Assembly (NCBI GenBank): GCA_025354565.1
Contig: JANXMQ010000233.1
Span: forward strand, 22,722 to 86,721
Direction of reading: 5' to 3'
DNA: 64,000 bases
Origin: Akkermansiaceae bacterium
Lineage (GTDB): Bacteria > Verrucomicrobiota > Verrucomicrobiia > Verrucomicrobiales > Akkermansiaceae
The notes beneath the pieces were generated by a model. The model saw only the letters and a program-made list of their open reading frames with translations. It did no database searches and had not been told where the DNA came from. Position numbers and translations under genes: made by a program. Shown in pieces: positions 60,298 through 64,000 of this stretch. Each line of letters starts with the position of its first letter. The stretch's first letter is position 1.

Positions 60298-63200
60298 ATG
60301 GACGATCAGACTCACGACTGGCTGCGCCGGGCTGTGACGCAGCCGGATTTCACCGCGCGCCTGGCCCCTTTAGCCACTGGCGAGGGGGAGGTCGTGCTTG
60401 ATCACGCGGCGGATGCAGCCCATGCGTTTCTAGCAGCCATGGTGGTGCAGGCGGCGAAGGATCGGAAGAAAAACCGGCTGTGGTTGATTTCCGATATGCC
60501 ACGCCATCGCGAGCGGTTGGCGGCCGAGTTGGAACTCTGGGGCGTGACGGGGCTGGTGCTGCCGGAGGGACCGGTGGCGGCGGGCGATGGCACGATCGCT
60601 GATCCCGAGTCGGCGGCGGAGTGGTTTTCGGTATTGGAAATTCTCGCCCGCGCGGAAAGCTGCGTGGTGATCTGCGGCAGTGATGCCTTTGCCGGGAACG
60701 CGCCGTCGCCCGCCGCGTTGCGTGCCAGTCGGACGCCGCTGAAACCCGGCGTTGTGCTCGATCCCGGCGAACTCGCGCGAACTCTCACAGAGCACGGTTA
60801 CGAGCGCGTGCCAACCGTCGCCGGGCGTGGGCAATTTGCCGTGCGCGGCGGGATTCTGGACCTGTTTGCATGGCAGGCCGCGAAGCCGCTGCGGCTGGAG
60901 TTTTTCGATACGGAACTGGAGTCGGTTAGGGAATTTGATCTGGATTCGCAAGCCTCGACGCAGAAGCTGCCGGAGGCGGATATCCTGCTGGCAGAGCCGA
61001 CGACGGAGGGGACGGTGGCGGACTATCGGCGGGCAAGCGATTTGATCATATCCTTCGGCGCGGAAATCGCGGGGGCGGATGTTAGAATTCTGGAGGACGC
61101 GGCGGAGTATAATAGCGAGGAGGATTTCACGCTGGCCTGTTATGGCAGTCCGTTAGGAACCTTCGAGGCGGGGGATTTTGTATTGGAGGAAACGCGGCGG
61201 GAGAATTTTTTCCGGCAGCTCAACGAGTGGCAGCGCGGCGGGTGGGACATCGCGATAGTCTTTGGCAACAAGGGCGAGGAGGAGCGCTTCGCCGAACTCG
61301 CTGGCAAGGATCTGGAGCGGGATCTCGGGTTGATCGCGATCCGTGGCGAGTTGATGGCGGGCTTCACGGTGCCGGTTTCGAAACTGGCGGTGCTGTCGTC
61401 GTCGGAGTTGTTCGGCCGCTATCGCACGCCGGGTGGGCCACGGCGGTCGCTGTTGGAAAAGGCCCGTGCCGCTCGTGCCCGCGCGACGGTCGATGAGATG
61501 GAGGTGGGAGATTTGGTGGTGCATTATGAATATGGCATCGGTCGGTTCAAAGGCATCCAACAGGGCGATGAGGGCGAAGAGTTGGTGTTGCAGTATCGTG
61601 ACGGCGCGTTGTTAGGGGTGCCGCTGGAGCAGGCGCATCTCGTCGGGAAATACGTGGGCCTCGGGGGCAAAACGCCGGAACTCAACAAGCTCGGCGGCGC
61701 GGCGTGGAAGTCGGCACGCAAGGCGGCGGAGAAGTCGATCATGGACTACGCCGCGCAACTCCTGCGGGTGCAGGCCGAGCGGCAGGGCGAGGTCGGTTTC
61801 GCGCATCCACCGGACTCGCGCTGGATGTGGGAATTCGAGCGCTCGTTCCATTACACCGAGACGACCGACCAGCGCCGGGCGATCGATGAGACGAAGCTCG
61901 ACCTCGAATCCAGCCGCCCGATGGACCGGTTGATCTGCGGCGATGTCGGGTTCGGCAAAACGGAAGTCGCGATCCGAGGCGCGTTCAAAGCGATCACCAG
62001 CGGCAAACAAGTCGCCATTCTCGTCCCCACCACCGTTCTAGCAGAACAACATTGGCGGACCTTCCGCGAGCGCATGTCGGACTATCCGATCCGCATTGAT
62101 TTGCTCAACCGTTTCCGCTCGGCTTCGGAAGTTAGAGAAACCCTGGCTGGCCTAGCAGATGGCTCGGTGGATCTCGTCATCGGCACGCATCGCTTGGTTT
62201 CCGGGGATGTGAAATTCAAGGATCTCGGGCTGGTGGTGGTGGATGAGGAGCAACGCTTCGGGGTGGCGCATAAGGAGAAATTCAAACAACTCTTCCACCA
62301 GGTGGATGTTCTAACACTCTCCGCCACGCCGATTCCACGCACCCTTTATATGGCGCTGATGGGGGCACGGGACATGTCCACCATCGACACCCCACCGCCC
62401 AACCGGGTGCCGGTTTCCACCACCGTCTGCGCTTACGACGAGCGGGTGATCCGCGATGCGATCCGCCGTGAGATGAAGCGCGGCGGGCAGGTTTTTTTCC
62501 TGCACAACCGCGTGAAAACCATCGACATGATGGCCGCGAAAATCCGCGAGCTTGTCCCTGAGGCGCGCATCCTCATCGGTCATGGCCAGATGGATAAGGA
62601 CGATCTTGAAGTGGTCATGCACACCTTTGTCAAAGGCGATGCGGATGTCCTGTTAGCCACCACCATCATCGAGACCGGCATCGACATCCCGAACGCCAAC
62701 ACGATCCTCATCGACCGCGCCGATCGCTTCGGTCTGGCGGATCTCTATCAGCTCCGGGGGCGGGTGGGCCGGGCCGGTGAAAAAGCCTATGCCATCCTGC
62801 TGCTGCCGCGCGACATGATGACCATGGGCGACGCGCGGAAACGCATCAACGCGATCAAGGAATACACCGCGCTGGGATCCGGCTTCAAAATCGCGATGAA
62901 GGATCTCGAAATCCGGGGCGCGGGAAATTTGTTAGGCACCAAGCAATCCGGCCACATCTCACAGATCGGCTTCGAACTTTATTGCCAACTTTTGCGCCAA
63001 TCGGTGGACCGCATCAAAGGCCGCAAGGACGGCCCGCGTGGCGAGACGAGTTTCAAGGCGGACTTCATCGTTTTCAGCGAGGTCACTTACGCCCGCTCCG
63101 ACCCCAAGCTCGTGCTCCCCGCGTATTTGCCCGCCGCGTGGCTGGAGGAAACCAAGGTCCGCATCGCCGCCTACCGGGAAATTTCCGAGGCTGGCACGGA

Positions 63201-63465
63201 CAAGGCCCTCGTCGCCTTGGAAAAATCCTGGCGCGACCGCTTCGGGCGCATCCCGGATGCGGCGGCCAGACTCATCGAAATCACCCGCATCAAGGCGCTC
63301 GCGGCGGCGGAAAACATCCGCTCCGTCGAGATCAACGGCCAGCGCCTCATGCTCCACCGGAACGGAGATTACATCCTGCTCGATGGCCGTCGCTTCCCCC
63401 GCCTCAAGGCGGAAAGCCCGCAGGGGAAACTCGCCGAAACCATCGAGATGCTCCGCAACGTCTGA
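60298..63465 (+). CDS. mfd: Transcription-repair coupling factor
   Basis: CarD-like region (GDLVVHYEYGIGRFKGI), helicase motifs (CGDVGFGKTEVAIRGAFKA, DEEQRFGV, LSATPIPRTLYM), TRCF C-terminus. Confidence 0.97.
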   Translation: MDDQTHDWLRRAVTQPDFTARLAPLATGEGEVVLDHAADAAHAFLAAMVVQAAKDRKKNRLWLISDMPRHRERLAAELELWGVTGLVLPEGPVAAGDGTIADPESAAEWFSVLEILARAESCVVICGSDAFAGNAPSPAALRASRTPLKPGVVLDPGELARTLTEHGYERVPTVAGRGQFAVRGGILDLFAWQAAKPLRLEFFDTELESVREFDLDSQASTQKLPEADILLAEPTTEGTVADYRRASDLIISFGAEIAGADVRILEDAAEYNSEEDFTLACYGSPLGTFEAGDFVLEETRRENFFRQLNEWQRGGWDIAIVFGNKGEEERFAELAGKDLERDLGLIAIRGELMAGFTVPVSKLAVLSSSELFGRYRTPGGPRRSLLEKARAARARATVDEMEVGDLVVHYEYGIGRFKGIQQGDEGEELVLQYRDGALLGVPLEQAHLVGKYVGLGGKTPELNKLGGAAWKSARKAAEKSIMDYAAQLLRVQAERQGEVGFAHPPDSRWMWEFERSFHYTETTDQRRAIDETKLDLESSRPMDRLICGDVGFGKTEVAIRGAFKAITSGKQVAILVPTTVLAEQHWRTFRERMSDYPIRIDLLNRFRSASEVRETLAGLADGSVDLVIGTHRLVSGDVKFKDLGLVVVDEEQRFGVAHKEKFKQLFHQVDVLTLSATPIPRTLYMALMGARDMSTIDTPPPNRVPVSTTVCAYDERVIRDAIRREMKRGGQVFFLHNRVKTIDMMAAKIRELVPEARILIGHGQMDKDDLEVVMHTFVKGDADVLLATTIIETGIDIPNANTILIDRADRFGLADLYQLRGRVGRAGEKAYAILLLPRDMMTMGDARKRINAIKEYTALGSGFKIAMKDLEIRGAGNLLGTKQSGHISQIGFELYCQLLRQSVDRIKGRKDGPRGETSFKADFIVFSEVTYARSDPKLVLPAYLPAAWLEETKVRIAAYREISEAGTDKALVALEKSWRDRFGRIPDAAARLIEITRIKALAAAENIRSVEINGQRLMLHRNGDYILLDGRRFPRLKAESPQGKLAETIEMLRNV

Positions 63466-63515
63466 AGTATCGCCGCCCGCGTCCTCCCGGCGGGCACCTT
63501 GGTGGTTCCGGCTTG

Positions 63516-64000
63516 CTACTTGGCTGTGTCATATTCCATGTTCGGCTGCCGGGTATCTCTGAAGCCGAGGTCGGCGGCTTTCTTGAAGAGTTCGTTGGCC
63601 TTCGCCACATCCTTGGTCACGCCGATGCCATTCGCGTAGTTGTAGCCGAGCTTGTAGTAACCCATGCCCTTGCCGAGATTGCCTGCCTTGAGGAAGAGTT
63701 CGTTCGCCTTCACCAAATCCTTGGTCACGCCCTCGCCGCTCGCGTAGTTGAGGCCGAGAAAGAAGTAGCCAAAGCCATCGCCGAGATCACCTGCCTTCAG
63801 GAAAAGTTCGTCGGCCTTAGTCACATCCTGGGTGATGCCTTCGCCGGTCTGGTAGTTGAAGGCGAGATTGCAGTAGCCAGCGCCCTCGCCGTGACCGCCC
63901 GCCTTGAGGAAAAGTTCGTTGGCCTTCGCTATATCACGGGTCACGCCGACGCCATCCCTGTAGTTGAGGGCGAGATTGAAGTAGCCACGGCCATCGCCGA
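63516..64000 (-). CDS. SEL1-like/TPR repeat protein, partial (extends past window end)
   Basis: Tandem about 36-aa repeats (AKANELFLKAG..GxGxGYxxLGxNYxxGxGVTKDV); frame open to 64000. Confidence 0.9.
   Translation of the reverse strand, partial: GDGRGYFNLALNYRDGVGVTRDIAKANELFLKAGGHGEGAGYCNLAFNYQTGEGITQDVTKADELFLKAGDLGDGFGYFFLGLNYASGEGVTKDLVKANELFLKAGNLGKGMGYYKLGYNYANGIGVTKDVAKANELFKKAADLGFRDTRQPNMEYDTAK

Overview
High-GC bacterial chromosome segment, probably Verrucomicrobia/PVC: it carries DUF1800, DUF1501, PVC-type HEAT/cytochrome c and PEP-CTERM-like proteins. Content is mostly single-copy housekeeping and envelope genes: MMPL exporter, UvrD-like helicase, dxr, cdsA, aroK, queG, ruvA, terC, sufE, fabD, proB, ppk2, bioF, DD-carboxypeptidase, mfd, one tRNA-Asp. 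There is no phage, transposase or CRISPR array. Two signals stand out. (1) Two separate loci (about 124-433 and 39361-39560) carry a helically phased degenerate tandem repeat: exactly 21-bp spacing in one, about 42/43/64 bp with a 10-11 bp sub-period in the other. Each lies directly upstream of a gene for an uncharacterised, apparently all-alpha protein beginning MAS-x-x-[VI]-T. This looks like a repeated 'array + helical protein' module and is my best candidate for an undescribed system. (2) A urea/guanidine carboxylase - allophanate hydrolase - DUF1989 - ABC transporter cluster contains a NikR-like regulator. An exact match to the E. coli NikR operator, GTATGA-N16-TCATAC, lies just upstream of that regulator at 17172-17199, yet the regulator's metal-binding residues appear altered.
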